Notes under the pieces: generated by a model
Databases searched by the model: none
The model's input: the letters and a program-made list of their open reading frames with translations, nothing else
Told to the model about the DNA's origin: nothing
Made by a program: the position numbers and the translations under genes
In this document: positions 19,067 to 28,319 of the stretch, one piece after another
How positions within the stretch are numbered: the stretch's first letter is position 1
Layout of the letters: every line of letters begins with the position of its first letter
From: Bradyrhizobium sp. CB3481
Lineage (GTDB): Bacteria; Pseudomonadota; Alphaproteobacteria; Rhizobiales; Xanthobacteraceae
Reading direction: 5' to 3'
NCBI RefSeq assembly: GCF_029714305.1
Contig: NZ_CP121647.1
Span: forward strand, 186,001-250,000
Length of the DNA: 64,000 nt

Positions 19067-20368
19067 ATGACCGACTTCTCTCCCCGTGAAATCGTCTCCG
19101 AACTCGACCGCTTCATCGTCGGCCAGGCCGACGCCAAGCGCGCGGTATCGATCGCACTGCGCAACCGCTGGCGGCGGCTGCAGCTCACCGGCAGCCTGCG
19201 CGAAGAGGTGCTGCCGAAAAACATCCTGATGATCGGGCCGACCGGCGTCGGCAAGACCGAGATCGCGCGGCGGCTGGCAAAGCTCGCCGGCGCGCCCTTC
19301 CTTAAGGTCGAGGCGACGAAATTCACCGAGGTCGGTTATGTCGGCCGCGACGTCGAGCAGATCATCCGCGATCTCGTCGAGGTCGCGATCATCCAGGTGC
19401 GCGAGCGCAAGCGCAAGGACGTGCAGGCCCGCGCGCAGCTCGCCGCCGAGGAGCGCGTGCTCGATGCACTGGTCGGACCGGCGTCGAGCCCGGCGACCCG
19501 CGATTCCTTCCGCAAGAAGCTGCGCGCCGGCGAATTGAACGACAAGGAAATCGAGATCGAGACGCAGTCCTCCGGCGGCATGCCGATGTTCGAGATCCCG
19601 GGCATGCCGGGCGCGCAGATGGGCGCGATTTCGATCGGCGATATCTTCGGCAAGCTTGGCGGGCGGACCAAGACCCGCCGCTTGACGGTGGAGGGCTCGC
19701 ACGAAATCCTCGTCAACGAGGAATCCGACAAGCTGCTGGACAACGACCAGCTCGTGCTGGAGGCGATCGCCGCGGTCGAGAACAACGGGATCGTGTTCCT
19801 GGACGAGATCGACAAGATCTGCGTGCGCGAGAGCCGCGTCGGCGGCGACGTCTCGCGCGAGGGCGTGCAGCGTGATCTGCTGCCGCTGATCGAAGGCACC
19901 ACCGTCACGACCAAGCACGGCGCGGTCAAGACCGACCATATCCTGTTCATCGCCTCCGGCGCCTTCCACATCGCAAAGCCCTCGGACCTGCTGCCGGAAT
20001 TGCAGGGCCGCCTGCCGATCCGCGTCGAGCTGGAAGCGCTGAGCCGCGATGACATGCGTCGCATCCTGACCGAGCCGGAGGCCTCGCTGATCAAGCAATA
20101 TGTCGCGCTGATGCTGACCGAAGGCGTGACGCTCGACATCACGGACGATGCGATCGATGCGCTGGCGGATGTCGCCGTCGCGGTCAATTCGACGGTCGAG
20201 AACATCGGCGCGCGGCGGCTGCAGACGGTGATGGAGCGCGTGCTCGACGAGATTTCATTCTCGGCGCCGGACCGCCATGGCGAAACCTTCAGGGTCGACG
20301 CCGACTACGTGCAGAAGCACATCGGCGACCTCGCCAAGAATTCGGATTTGAGCCGGTTTATTCTGTAG
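19067..20368 (+). CDS. hslU: HslU, ATPase subunit of the HslUV protease
   Basis: The 433-residue AAA+ unfoldase has the N-terminal [16 protein letters not shown], Walker A GPTGVGKT (57-64), pore motif GYVGRDVEQ, Walker [11 protein letters not shown] and the C-terminal LSRFIL that docks into HslV. The I-domain in the middle is shorter than in E. coli HslU, as usual in alphaproteobacteria. It recognises and unfolds substrates for HslV. It ends 18 bp before a palindromic repeat. Confidence 0.98.
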   Translation: MTDFSPREIVSELDRFIVGQADAKRAVSIALRNRWRRLQLTGSLREEVLPKNILMIGPTGVGKTEIARRLAKLAGAPFLKVEATKFTEVGYVGRDVEQIIRDLVEVAIIQVRERKRKDVQARAQLAAEERVLDALVGPASSPATRDSFRKKLRAGELNDKEIEIETQSSGGMPMFEIPGMPGAQMGAISIGDIFGKLGGRTKTRRLTVEGSHEILVNEESDKLLDNDQLVLEAIAAVENNGIVFLDEIDKICVRESRVGGDVSREGVQRDLLPLIEGTTVTTKHGAVKTDHILFIASGAFHIAKPSDLLPELQGRLPIRVELEALSRDDMRRILTEPEASLIKQYVALMLTEGVTLDITDDAIDALADVAVAVNSTVENIGARRLQTVMERVLDEISFSAPDRHGETFRVDADYVQKHIGDLAKNSDLSRFIL

Positions 20369-20385
20369 GCCGAGGCGCAATCACC

Positions 20386-20507
20386 GTCGTCCCGGCCTTG
20401 AGCCGGGACCCATAGCCACAAAACTCCGTTGTGCGCTTCGATTGGGGCCGCTATCCCGTTTGCGATCGAGGTCGGTGATTATGGGTCCCTGCTTTCGCAG
20501 GGACGAC
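20386..20507. repeat. GTCGTCCC-type palindromic intergenic element, copy b (122 bp)
   Basis: The left end GTCGTCCCGGCCTTGAGCCG is a variant arm of the family and the right end is the standard TATGGGTCCCTGC...GCAGGGACGAC. It fills the gap between hslU and the next rightward gene. The two ends carry different hairpin arms, so they have diverged or been exchanged. Confidence 0.88.
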
Positions 20508-20521
20508 GGCGGATGGTACCA

Positions 20522-21646
20522 ATGAATTTGCGGCTATGGGAAAACCCCTGGCGCTTGACGCTGGCCGTCAACGCTGCCGTGCTGGCCGGGGTCTTCCTGC
20601 ACAAGATCACGCTGCAGCCTTACGTCCCCTACATCCATCTGCTCGTCGATTATCATTTCGGCTTTACCAAGCGCGCCTTGATCGGTGCGATCGTCTCGTT
20701 GTTTACGGCCAAGGTGCCGGTGTGGCTGGTTTTTGTGCTGGGGGGCGCGGCGTGGCTGATCACGGCAGGGCTGTTCGTCCAGCTATTCCGGCGAACCTTC
20801 GGGTTCGAGCAAAAACACCTGCCGCTGTTCGTGTTCATGGCAGGCTCGCCGTTCTTCCTGAAGAATTTTATGCACACGCTTGGGCATTTCGACATTTACG
20901 GATGCCTGCTTGCGATTGGCCTGTTGCTGATCCCGGCGCGCTCGGTGGCGTATGTGCTGCTCGCCGCCTTGTTCTCCGCGATCCTCGTTCTGATCCACCA
21001 CATTCATCTCCTGATGTATGTGCCGACCATCGCCGTCATCGTGGTGCTGCGTCATTATCTCGCTTCTGGGATGAACCGACAGAACCTCGCCGTCGGCTTT
21101 GCATCGCTGATCGGTCTGGGCGCGCTTTTCATCGCCGCACAGTTCTACGGCACCGTTCCGGTATCGGAAGCGGAGTTCGTCGCCCATCTGGGAAGCCGGA
21201 TGGCCGATCCTTCGCGGACCAATCTCTTGAGCTTCGGATACATCTGGTATCAGCCGCTCGCCAAGGAAATCTCGGATACCTGGCAGCGCCTGCCGCACAA
21301 CCTGCTCGGCGTGCCGGTGTTCGCGCTGCTGATCTGGCTGCACACGCCGCTGTGGCGATATCTTCGCAATCTGATTGCCGCGCTTTCAGTTGACGCCCAC
21401 CGCCGTATCGTCACTGCGGCGATCATCATCGTCAGCCTCGGCTATCTCGTGATGTTTGCGATCGTGTTCGATTATTCCCGCTGGGTTTCCAACTGGGCGG
21501 TATGCCTGATGCTGATCCTGCATGCGGTCAAGGCGCTGCCGGCCGCAAAGGAAGCGGCACCGATAAAGGCCGATAATCGGAAGACGCTCGTGTTCGGCTG
21601 GATCGTGACATTGATCCCGCGCGTCGGCATCGTGCGCCCGTTCTAA
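20522..21646 (+). CDS. Multi-span membrane protein, hypothetical
   Basis: I start this gene at ATG 20522; the open frame extends back to 20429 but only through the palindromic repeat. The 374-residue product has nine or ten membrane spans. Motifs in loops include LVDYHFGFTKRALIG near residue 40 and HTLGHFDIYG near residue 120, a layout reminiscent of polytopic GT-C-type or polysaccharide-export membrane enzymes. No family can be named with certainty. Its stop overlaps the stop of the opposite smr gene by 3-4 bp. Confidence 0.7.
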   Translation: MNLRLWENPWRLTLAVNAAVLAGVFLHKITLQPYVPYIHLLVDYHFGFTKRALIGAIVSLFTAKVPVWLVFVLGGAAWLITAGLFVQLFRRTFGFEQKHLPLFVFMAGSPFFLKNFMHTLGHFDIYGCLLAIGLLLIPARSVAYVLLAALFSAILVLIHHIHLLMYVPTIAVIVVLRHYLASGMNRQNLAVGFASLIGLGALFIAAQFYGTVPVSEAEFVAHLGSRMADPSRTNLLSFGYIWYQPLAKEISDTWQRLPHNLLGVPVFALLIWLHTPLWRYLRNLIAALSVDAHRRIVTAAIIIVSLGYLVMFAIVFDYSRWVSNWAVCLMLILHAVKALPAAKEAAPIKADNRKTLVFGWIVTLIPRVGIVRPF

Positions 21647-22233
21647 AAGCGCGAGCGCCTGACGCGGACATAGAGGGCGCCCTCGCCGCCATGGCCGATA
21701 TGGGCTTCCTCGAAGCCGACCACCAGCGCGCGGAATTCCGGCAGGCCAAGCCATTGCGGCACCTGACGCCGCAGCACGCCACGTTCGGACTCGGTACCCA
21801 TCTTGCCCTTGCCGGTGATGACGAGAACGAAGGTCAGTCCGTCATGATGGGCGCGCTGCAGGAAACCGAACAGGGCGCGGTGCGCGCGCATCTGCGTCAT
21901 GCCGTGCAGATCGAGTCTGGCATCGATCTCCTTGCGGCCGCGCGACAGATGCGAGCGCTCGCGGCGGCCGATCGGTGCCAGCGGCGGCGGCGCTGGTTTT
22001 GAAGGAACGACTGGCCGCGCCGGCGCGACATGCTTCGGCGATGCGGCCGGTTTCGGCGTGGCCTGACCCGTGGCTTCCGGCGCGGCCATCGACGGCTTGA
22101 CGACGCGATGTCGCTTGCGGAGTGGCTTGACCTGCTTGACGACGCTTTCCCACAGCGCGCGCTCCTCCTCGCTCAGGCCGCGCTTACGCCGCGGCGGCTC
22201 CGGCAATTCGGGAATCGACGACCTTCGTTTCAT
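21643..22233 (-). CDS. smr: Smr-domain protein (MutS2 C-terminal type)
   Basis: The 196-residue protein has a basic, proline-rich N-terminal region (about residues 1-105) and a C-terminal Smr domain with LDLHGMTQMRAHRAL, the central LVITGKGK and a terminal GGEGALYVRVRR. Stand-alone Smr proteins act as nicking nucleases on DNA or RNA; the substrate here is unknown. ATG 22233 overlaps the mltA stop (ATGA). The order Tim44-mltA-smr beside the origin is conserved in alphaproteobacteria. Confidence 0.92.
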   Translation of the reverse strand: MKRRSSIPELPEPPRRKRGLSEEERALWESVVKQVKPLRKRHRVVKPSMAAPEATGQATPKPAASPKHVAPARPVVPSKPAPPPLAPIGRRERSHLSRGRKEIDARLDLHGMTQMRAHRALFGFLQRAHHDGLTFVLVITGKGKMGTESERGVLRRQVPQWLGLPEFRALVVGFEEAHIGHGGEGALYVRVRRSRF

Positions 22234-23777
22234 CGACGATAGCGATACCGGCGCAGGTGACGTTGATGCGGCTTTACCGAAACTGCCTCGACCTTCGGCC
22301 GCGGCTCGGGAAGCGGGACTGGCCTGGCTATGGCGGCCTGAACGGCCGGAGCTTGCGAAGGCGCCGATGTGGGTGGCGTTGCCGTCTGCGCCGCAGACCT
22401 GCCGGTTGTCGCCGCCGTCACCTCCGGCGGCTTCGCCACGTTCTTCTGCTCGGCGGAAGGCGCGGTTGGCGGAAACAGCTTGGCGATCTTCTCCGACGGC
22501 CGATCGTCGGGCAGCGGCAGCTTGCGGCCCCGCGCCACCGGATCGAGGCTCTTCGGTACGAGAATCACAAAGCGGGCATTGTGACGGAGCCGGCCCGACA
22601 CCTTGCCGGCGTCGCTGCCTGCGCCGAAGTACAGGTCGGCGCGCGCGGGACCGACGATGGCCGAGCCAGTATCCTGCGCGATCATCAGCCGGCGAAACGG
22701 CGTCTTCGATAGCTCCGATTCGATCGGCAGCTCGCCCTCGATGAAGAATGGCGTGCCATAGACATGCAGCGATTTGTCGACGGCGATCGAGCGGCCCGGC
22801 GTCAGGGGCACACCCTGAGCGCCGACGGCTTCGTCCTTGTCGGAGAGCTGCACCTCGCGGAAGAACACGTAGGATTTGTTCTGCCGCCGCAGCTCGTCGG
22901 CCTCGTTCGGATTCTGCTCCATCCATTCCCGGATCTTCTGCATCGACATCTGATCCTTCGGGATGATGTTACGCTCGATCAGGATGCGACCGACCGCCGT
23001 GTAGGGAAAGCCATTATGCGCATCGTAATTGATGCGCAGCGTCGTGCCGTCGTCGAGGCTAACCCGTGCCGAGCCCTGGATCTGCGTGAACAACAGGTCG
23101 GTCTGGTTGGTCAGGTAGCAGATTTCAAGGCCGCGGCCGGCGATGGCGCCATCCTCGATCTCAGCGCGGTCGTAGTATGGCACCAGCTTGCGGCGGCCGA
23201 TCTTGCGAAACACCTGTCCCTTGTTGGGCAATCCGGTCGACGCCTGCGTGGTGCCGCGAACGAACAGGTTCGACGGCCGCCGATAGACCGGCACCTTGTA
23301 GACCTCGTTCTCGGTCCGCGAGCCCTCGACGATGGGTTCGTAATAGCCGGTGACAAAGCCCTCGCCTTCGCCGAGCTTCGAAATGCGCAGCGGCAGGAAA
23401 TGCTCCTCGAAGAATGTTTTCGCCCGACCGCCGTCGGATAGTTCGAGGCTCCTGGCCACAAGGCAGGGATCGCGCAGCGAGGTGCCGAGCGCCTTCGGAT
23501 CGGCGGGCGGCTTCTGCTGCGCCGCTATCGGCCTGCAGCTGATGCGAAATGCCCTGTAGGCGGCGAGATGATCGTCATTGCTCCAACCCGCGATCTCGGA
23601 CCAGGCGACCGGCGTATATTGCCCGCCATTGATCTGAAACGGCAGTTCGAGCTCGGGATATGGCAGATGCCGGACGGCCGGCGAAGGCAGCTGCTTTTGC
23701 GACCGCGCGTGGCGCGCAAAGGCATCCACCGGCGCGAGCGACAGCGTCAAAGCGATCGCGCCGAACGCGAGCCTCAC
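22230..23777 (-). CDS. mltA: Membrane-bound lytic murein transglycosylase A
   Basis: The protein of 515 residues starts at GTG 23777, giving a good signal peptide (MRLAFGAIALTLSLAPVDAFA); the longer frame to 23906 runs inside the Tim44 gene. The MltA barrel domain contains FVTGYYEPIVEGSR and the C-terminal 3D domain contains the catalytic region with IAQDTGSAIVGPARADLYFG. It cleaves peptidoglycan glycan strands, forming 1,6-anhydromuramyl ends. A proline/alanine-rich tail of about 110 residues after the 3D domain is longer than in E. coli. No lipobox is present. Confidence 0.95.
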   Translation of the reverse strand: MRLAFGAIALTLSLAPVDAFARHARSQKQLPSPAVRHLPYPELELPFQINGGQYTPVAWSEIAGWSNDDHLAAYRAFRISCRPIAAQQKPPADPKALGTSLRDPCLVARSLELSDGGRAKTFFEEHFLPLRISKLGEGEGFVTGYYEPIVEGSRTENEVYKVPVYRRPSNLFVRGTTQASTGLPNKGQVFRKIGRRKLVPYYDRAEIEDGAIAGRGLEICYLTNQTDLLFTQIQGSARVSLDDGTTLRINYDAHNGFPYTAVGRILIERNIIPKDQMSMQKIREWMEQNPNEADELRRQNKSYVFFREVQLSDKDEAVGAQGVPLTPGRSIAVDKSLHVYGTPFFIEGELPIESELSKTPFRRLMIAQDTGSAIVGPARADLYFGAGSDAGKVSGRLRHNARFVILVPKSLDPVARGRKLPLPDDRPSEKIAKLFPPTAPSAEQKNVAKPPEVTAATTGRSAAQTATPPTSAPSQAPAVQAAIARPVPLPEPRPKVEAVSVKPHQRHLRRYRYRR

Positions 23778-23790
23778 AAGGTTCTGCGTC

Positions 23791-24492
23791 TCAGGCCGCG
23801 CTTCCAGTGCCAACCAGCTTCCAGTTCGGATCGCGAGAGCTTGTGTCGCGGGCGAAGGTCCAGACATCGGTGATATCGGCAACCTTGTCGGGATTGCCGT
23901 CGACAATGGCGCCGGTCCTGTCGCGCGTCACCGAGATCATCTGCGACACGAAGCGAACGGTGAGCTGCGCCGCGCGGTCACGGGCCTCCGCACCCACCAG
24001 CTCGGCCTTGTCGATCGACACGAACCGCGTTTCGGTCTTCTGCTCGTGCTTTTCGCGATCCTTGATCACGGCTTCGAAGCTGTCATAGACCTCGGTGGAC
24101 AACAGGTCCTTCAGCGCGCGGCGATCGCCATTGGCAAACGCCAGCACGATCATCTCGTAGGCACTGCGGGCGCCGGAGAGGAAGTGCCTGGGATCGAACG
24201 AATTGTCCTGGGTGGCGATGGCATCAAGGCCGGCGGCCAGCGGCGTGCCCGGCTCGGCAACATCCTTCCAGCGATCGGACGGCGACGTCTCGGCATTCGG
24301 CGCCAGCGGCGACTGATCGATCACGGTGCCCGGCATCGGAACGACGTTATTATTGTCCTGCGTCCGCTGCGCGACGTTCGGCGCAGCCCGGTCATAGGGC
24401 CGCTCACTCCCGGTGCGCTGCCCGAGGACGCTGCGCAGGCGCAGGAAGATAAAGACCGCCAGCGCCAGGAAGATGATGGTGTAGATATCCAC
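23791..24492 (-). CDS. Tim44-domain membrane protein
   Basis: The 233-residue protein has an N-terminal membrane anchor (residues 3-19, IYTIIFLALAVFIFLRLRSVLG) and a C-terminal Tim44-like domain (about 100-230) with YEMIVLAFANGDRRALKDLLS and DVWTFARDTSSRDPNWKLV. Bacterial TimA proteins are relatives of the mitochondrial import factor Tim44; their role in alphaproteobacteria is not settled. It is the first gene of the leftward Tim44-mltA-smr run and is divergent from secB. Confidence 0.92.
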   Translation of the reverse strand: MDIYTIIFLALAVFIFLRLRSVLGQRTGSERPYDRAAPNVAQRTQDNNNVVPMPGTVIDQSPLAPNAETSPSDRWKDVAEPGTPLAAGLDAIATQDNSFDPRHFLSGARSAYEMIVLAFANGDRRALKDLLSTEVYDSFEAVIKDREKHEQKTETRFVSIDKAELVGAEARDRAAQLTVRFVSQMISVTRDRTGAIVDGNPDKVADITDVWTFARDTSSRDPNWKLVGTGSAA

Positions 24493-24938
24493 GTCGTATT
24501 CGCTTTCTGGGTTCTAACGCCGGCAACGGGCCCGGCGGTCGAGCGTTCCCTTGGTATGAGGCTCTCTGGCGAGTTTCCCCGAGAACGGCAGAGATTACAT
24601 CATCGATTGAGACTGCAGCATGTAGGCATGAAACTACGCCCGGCCAATGGCGCGTTTTGGCGCGGGTGATTGTAGCGCGTTTTCGGTGCGAGGGGAAACC
24701 CGATCGTGGCTGGAAATCACGCACATTCAATCATTTAGAGTACAATTAGGGGCTCAGTCAGGCGGTATTAGGCATATCCGCCACAATTGAGGACCCCGGC
24801 TTGTCCGGTCACCCACCTGTCGTCCTTGTGGAATGAGCCGGGCCTATGATAGCCACTCGCCCGGAAAATACATTTTCGCACCAAAGCGAACTTGGACGAA
24901 CAAGGCCTGCGCTCGCAAGCGCTTCAGGAGAGAGTTTC
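24493..24938. other. Divergent intergenic region between the Tim44 gene and secB
   Basis: No gene is seen in these 446 bp. The middle (24720-24790) is AT-richer and should contain the promoters for both directions. A weak inverted repeat (GGCGG ... CCGCC) lies near 24761-24782. In some alphaproteobacteria an FxsA gene occupies this location; none is present here. Confidence 0.5.
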
Positions 24939-25427
24939 ATGACCAACGGCAACGGCGCGCCTGCCGAACAGGCCCCTCCCCAGCTCAACGTCTTGGCCCA
25001 GTACACCAAGGATTTGTCGTTCGAGAATCCGAACGCCCCCTCCTCCCTGGCGCCGCAACAGCAGCAACCGGCGATCAACATTCAGATCAATGTTGGCGCG
25101 AATAATCTCTCGGAAAATGAGTTCGAGGTAACGCTCTCGATCGAGGGCAAGGCTGAAGGCGCCGGCAAGGTGATGTTCAGCTTCGAGTTGGCCTATGCCG
25201 GTGTGTTCCGCATCGTCAACGTGCCGAAGGAAAATTTGCATCCGCTGGTCATGATCGAGTGCCCGCGGCTGCTGTTCCCGTTCGCGCGCGAAATCATTGC
25301 GACCGCCGTGCGCGATGGCGGCTTCCCTCCGCTTATGCTGGATCCGGTCGATTTCGTCGGCCTGTACCGCCAGAACATGGAACGGCAGGCCGCAGCCCAG
25401 GCCGCTTCCGGCGCCAAGCCGAGCTGA
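24939..25427 (+). CDS. secB: SecB protein-export chaperone
   Basis: The 162-residue product starts at ATG 24939, preceded by CAGGAGAGAG; the frame upstream to 24846 is non-coding in character. Family features are [36 protein letters not shown] and the C-terminal [27 protein letters not shown]. SecB tetramers keep preproteins unfolded and deliver them to SecA. Its position beside dnaQ near the origin is conserved in alphaproteobacteria. Confidence 0.97.
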   Translation: MTNGNGAPAEQAPPQLNVLAQYTKDLSFENPNAPSSLAPQQQQPAINIQINVGANNLSENEFEVTLSIEGKAEGAGKVMFSFELAYAGVFRIVNVPKENLHPLVMIECPRLLFPFAREIIATAVRDGGFPPLMLDPVDFVGLYRQNMERQAAAQAASGAKPS

Positions 25428-25449
25428 CGCGGGCGGGTCTTATTTGTTT

Positions 25450-25498
25450 GAGCATGATCTTTTCGGAAAACCGCTTCACACTTTTCCGGATCATGCTC
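25450..25498. repeat. 49-bp palindromic intergenic repeat (copy 2)
   Basis: The arms GAGCATGATC and GATCATGCTC are perfect inverted repeats, and GGAAAA pairs with TTTTCC inside. It is the same family as 9782-9830. It sits between convergent secB and dnaQ and may serve both as a transcript end. Confidence 0.88.
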
Positions 25499-25507
25499 TA
25501 ACGGCCG

Positions 25508-26212
25508 CTAGGCTGCTGCCACCGGCAGAAAATCGTTCCAGATCGGCTTGTCGCCCAACGTGGCGACGAAGGCGCGATGGGCCTCGCGGTCCGCATCGGT
25601 GACGCGCGGCGCCAGCGGCACCTCGCGCTGCCGGCGCGGCGTGTCGCCGATCCCGCTGGTGACCGTAACACGGGTTTCCGACGCCAGAATCAGCTGCGAC
25701 TGCCGTGCTCCGATCAGGTCGATATAGACTTCGGCCAGCAGTTCGGCGTCGAGCAGCGCGCCGTGCTTGGTGCGGCGGGAATTGTCGATCGCATAGCGCG
25801 AGCAGAGATCGTCCAGCCGATTGGATACGCCGGGATGCTTGCGCCGCGCGAGCAGCAGCGTGTCGACCAGCCGCTCGCGCGAAATCGGCTGCCGCTTGAT
25901 GCGGTCCAGCTCGGCATTGATGAAGCTGATGTCGAACGAAGCGTTGTGGATGACGAGCGGCGCGTCGCCGATGAACTCCAGGAACTCCTCGACCACTTCG
26001 GTGAACGGCGGCTTAGAGGCAAGGAATTCGGTCGACAGGCCGTGCACGTTGAACGCTTCCATCGGCATGTCGCGCTCGGGATTGATGTAGCGGTGGAACG
26101 TCTGCCCTGTCGGCATGCGGTTGAAGATCTCGATGCAGCCGATCTCGACCAGGCGGTCGCCGCGCAGTGGGTCGAGGCCGGTGGTTTCGGTGTCGAGAAC
26201 GATTTCGCGCAT
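25508..26212 (-). CDS. dnaQ: DNA polymerase III epsilon subunit (3'-5' proofreading exonuclease)
   Basis: The 234-residue DEDDh exonuclease has Exo I motif VLDTETTGLD at residue 4, Exo II HNASFDISFIN and Exo III with the catalytic His in RTKHGALLDAELLAEVY. It proofreads for the replicative polymerase. The C-terminal tail is the region that would bind the alpha subunit. It is transcribed away from the presumed origin, in the run ppsR-maf-coaE-dnaQ, with 30 bp to coaE. Confidence 0.97.
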   Translation of the reverse strand: MREIVLDTETTGLDPLRGDRLVEIGCIEIFNRMPTGQTFHRYINPERDMPMEAFNVHGLSTEFLASKPPFTEVVEEFLEFIGDAPLVIHNASFDISFINAELDRIKRQPISRERLVDTLLLARRKHPGVSNRLDDLCSRYAIDNSRRTKHGALLDAELLAEVYIDLIGARQSQLILASETRVTVTSGIGDTPRRQREVPLAPRVTDADREAHRAFVATLGDKPIWNDFLPVAAA

Positions 26213-26242
26213 GGATTCCGCTTAACGCTGAGGTCCGGCGAA

Positions 26243-26842
26243 TCAGCTCCGCCGCTGCGGCATCTTAACAACCGCGGCCAGAATGTCCTTGATTTGCGCC
26301 CGCACAGGGTCGAGGCCGTGGGAGGTATCCACCACGAAATCGGCGCGCTTCCGCTTCTCTGCGTCGGGTACCTGGCGCGCAATGATGGAATCGAGTTTTG
26401 CGGCATCCATGGTGCCGCGCGCCAGCACCCGCTCGCGCTGTAGTTCCGGCGAGGTCGTCACCACGACCACGGCATCGACGCGCTTCTCGCCGCCAGTCTC
26501 GTAGAGCAGCGGCACATCCACCACGACGACAGGCACGCCGGCGCGCTCGGCATCGGCGAAGAATTTCTGCCGGCCGGCGCCGAGCATGGGATGGACGATC
26601 TGCTCGAGCTGCTTCATGGCCGCGGGATCATGCACCACACGCTCGCTGAGCTTTTGCCGATCGACCTTGCCATTCGACGTCGTGCCGGGAAAGGCCGCCT
26701 CGATCGCCGGAACCGCTGCGCCCTCATAGAGCTTGTGGACCTCGGCATCGGCGTCATACAGCGGCACGCCCGCTTCCACGAACAGCTTTCCCGTCGTGGA
26801 CTTGCCCATGCCGATCGAGCCGGTGAGACCGAGAACTAGCAT
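26243..26842 (-). CDS. coaE: Dephospho-CoA kinase
   Basis: The 199-residue kinase has the P-loop [12 protein letters not shown] at residues 5-16, followed by GVPLYDAD and [14 protein letters not shown], all typical of CoaE. It adds the 3' phosphate in the last step of coenzyme A synthesis. It begins 18 bp after maf and probably shares its transcript. In Caulobacter aroE separates maf and coaE; no aroE is present between them here. Confidence 0.97.
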   Translation of the reverse strand: MLVLGLTGSIGMGKSTTGKLFVEAGVPLYDADAEVHKLYEGAAVPAIEAAFPGTTSNGKVDRQKLSERVVHDPAAMKQLEQIVHPMLGAGRQKFFADAERAGVPVVVVDVPLLYETGGEKRVDAVVVVTTSPELQRERVLARGTMDAAKLDSIIARQVPDAEKRKRADFVVDTSHGLDPVRAQIKDILAAVVKMPQRRS

Positions 26843-26860
26843 TGTGTCCGCCGCATCATC

Positions 26861-27469
26861 TCAGACACCGAGTAGCCCCTGCCCCCGCAGGAATGCAAGC
26901 AGAGGCAACAGCGGCAGACCGAGAATTGTAAAATGGTCGCCCTCGATGCGCTCGAACAAATGCACGCCGAGCCCCTCCAACTGATAGGCCCCGACACTAG
27001 TCGTGACGGCGTCGCCAGCCGTATCCAGATAGATCCGTATGTCCTCGCCGCTCAACTGGCGCATGGTCATGCGCGCGATCGAAATCCCGGAAAACAACAG
27101 CTTGCCATCCCGAGCCACCGAAACGGCGGAATGCAGCTCGTGCGTATTCCCGGCCAGGGCGCGTAGTTGCTCCGCCGCCTGCGCGCGGCCTGCCGGCTTG
27201 GAGAACAATCGCTGGCCGAGCGCCAGCGTCTGGTCGGCGCCGACCACATAGCGGTCCGGCATCTTGGCCGAAACGAACAGCGCTTTTTCCTGCGCCAGAA
27301 GCGCGGCAATCTCTCCGGGCTTAAGCAAGCCCGATTGCTGCTGGATTGCGCGCTCATCGATATCGGCGGGCACCGCCTCGAAAGGGAGGCCGGCATTGGC
27401 GAGCAGCATCTGCCGCGCGCGGCTCTGCGAGGCTAGGATCAGTGGACGTTGCACACGCCAGATGGTCAT
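26861..27469 (-). CDS. maf: Maf-family nucleoside triphosphate pyrophosphatase
   Basis: The 202-residue protein begins with LILASQSRARQMLLANAG, the Maf family signature, and has the central VVGADQTLALGQRLFSKP and SVGAYQLEGLGVHLFE segments. Maf proteins hydrolyse canonical and modified nucleoside triphosphates such as dTTP, UTP or m7GTP depending on subfamily; the specificity here is not determined. It lies 10 bp downstream of ppsR. Confidence 0.95.
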   Translation of the reverse strand: MTIWRVQRPLILASQSRARQMLLANAGLPFEAVPADIDERAIQQQSGLLKPGEIAALLAQEKALFVSAKMPDRYVVGADQTLALGQRLFSKPAGRAQAAEQLRALAGNTHELHSAVSVARDGKLLFSGISIARMTMRQLSGEDIRIYLDTAGDAVTTSVGAYQLEGLGVHLFERIEGDHFTILGLPLLPLLAFLRGQGLLGV

Positions 27470-27479
27470 CGCAGCAGCG

Positions 27480-28319
27480 TCATTCGGCCAGCCGTTGCCG
27501 CTGGCGATCGGTGAACAGTTTTAACACGGCCGCGGCGGTTTCCTCGATCGAGCGGCGCGTCACGTCGAGCTGCGCCCAACTGAATTTTGCACTTAGCTTG
27601 CGGGCATAGGCGACCTCGTCAGCCACTGCCTGACGATCGATGTAATCATCATTGGGCGTATCGGCGCCCATGCTCAGCAGTCGGTTTTGCCGGACCTGGA
27701 TCAGCCGCTCCGGCGTCGCATGAAGGCTGACGACCAGCGGCTTCTTCAAGGCCTCGAGCTGATGCGGCAGCGGAATGCCCGGCACCAGCGGCACATTCGC
27801 AGTACGAACGCCGCGGTTGGCGAGATAGATCGAGGTCGGCGTCTTCGAGGTGCGGGACACGCCGACCAGAACCACGTCGGCCTCCTCCAGGCCTTCGACG
27901 TGCTGCCCGTCATCATGCATCATGGTGTAGTTGAGCGCATCGATGCGCTTGAAATATTCGGCATTCAAAACGTGCTGGGCACCTACCCTGCCCGTCGTTG
28001 CCGCGCCGAGATACGCCTCGAACAATTGCATCACCGGTCCGATGATCGAGAGGCTCGGGATATTGATGTCCCTGCACTTGGCTTCGAGACGGCCGACCAG
28101 GTCCTTCTCCAGCAGCGTGAACAGCACGATGCCCGGCGCCTCCTCGATCTCGTCGAGCACGCGGTCAAGCTGCTTCTGGCTGCGCACCAATGGATAGACG
28201 TGCTCGACCGCGGTCACGTTGGCGTATTGCGCGGCCACCGCGCGCGCCACCGTGATCAGCGTCTCGCCGGTCGAATCCGAGACTAGATGAAGATGAAAAT
28301 AGTTGCCGGTCGTGGGCAC
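27480..28319 (-). CDS. ppsR: PPSR/PDRP-type bifunctional kinase and phosphorylase (DUF299)
   Basis: The 279-residue protein has the DUF299 hallmarks: [14 protein letters not shown] at the start, the P-loop-like [18 protein letters not shown] near residues 150-170 and PLVPGIPLP. The family regulates PEP synthetase or pyruvate phosphate dikinase by ADP-dependent phosphorylation and phosphate-dependent removal. It starts with GTG 28319. Its homologue (RP001) flanks the replication origin in Caulobacter and Rickettsia, and here it borders the candidate oriC in the same orientation. Confidence 0.95.
   Translation of the reverse strand: MPTTGNYFHLHLVSDSTGETLITVARAVAAQYANVTAVEHVYPLVRSQKQLDRVLDEIEEAPGIVLFTLLEKDLVGRLEAKCRDINIPSLSIIGPVMQLFEAYLGAATTGRVGAQHVLNAEYFKRIDALNYTMMHDDGQHVEGLEEADVVLVGVSRTSKTPTSIYLANRGVRTANVPLVPGIPLPHQLEALKKPLVVSLHATPERLIQVRQNRLLSMGADTPNDDYIDRQAVADEVAYARKLSAKFSWAQLDVTRRSIEETAAAVLKLFTDRQRQRLAE

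Noticed and set aside
20429..20521. Upstream extension of the membrane protein gene
   Set aside because: The extra codons run through a palindromic repeat; ATG 20522 after the repeat is more sensible.
23778..23906. Upstream extension of mltA
   Set aside because: It lies inside the Tim44-domain gene and would bury the clear signal peptide that begins at GTG 23777.
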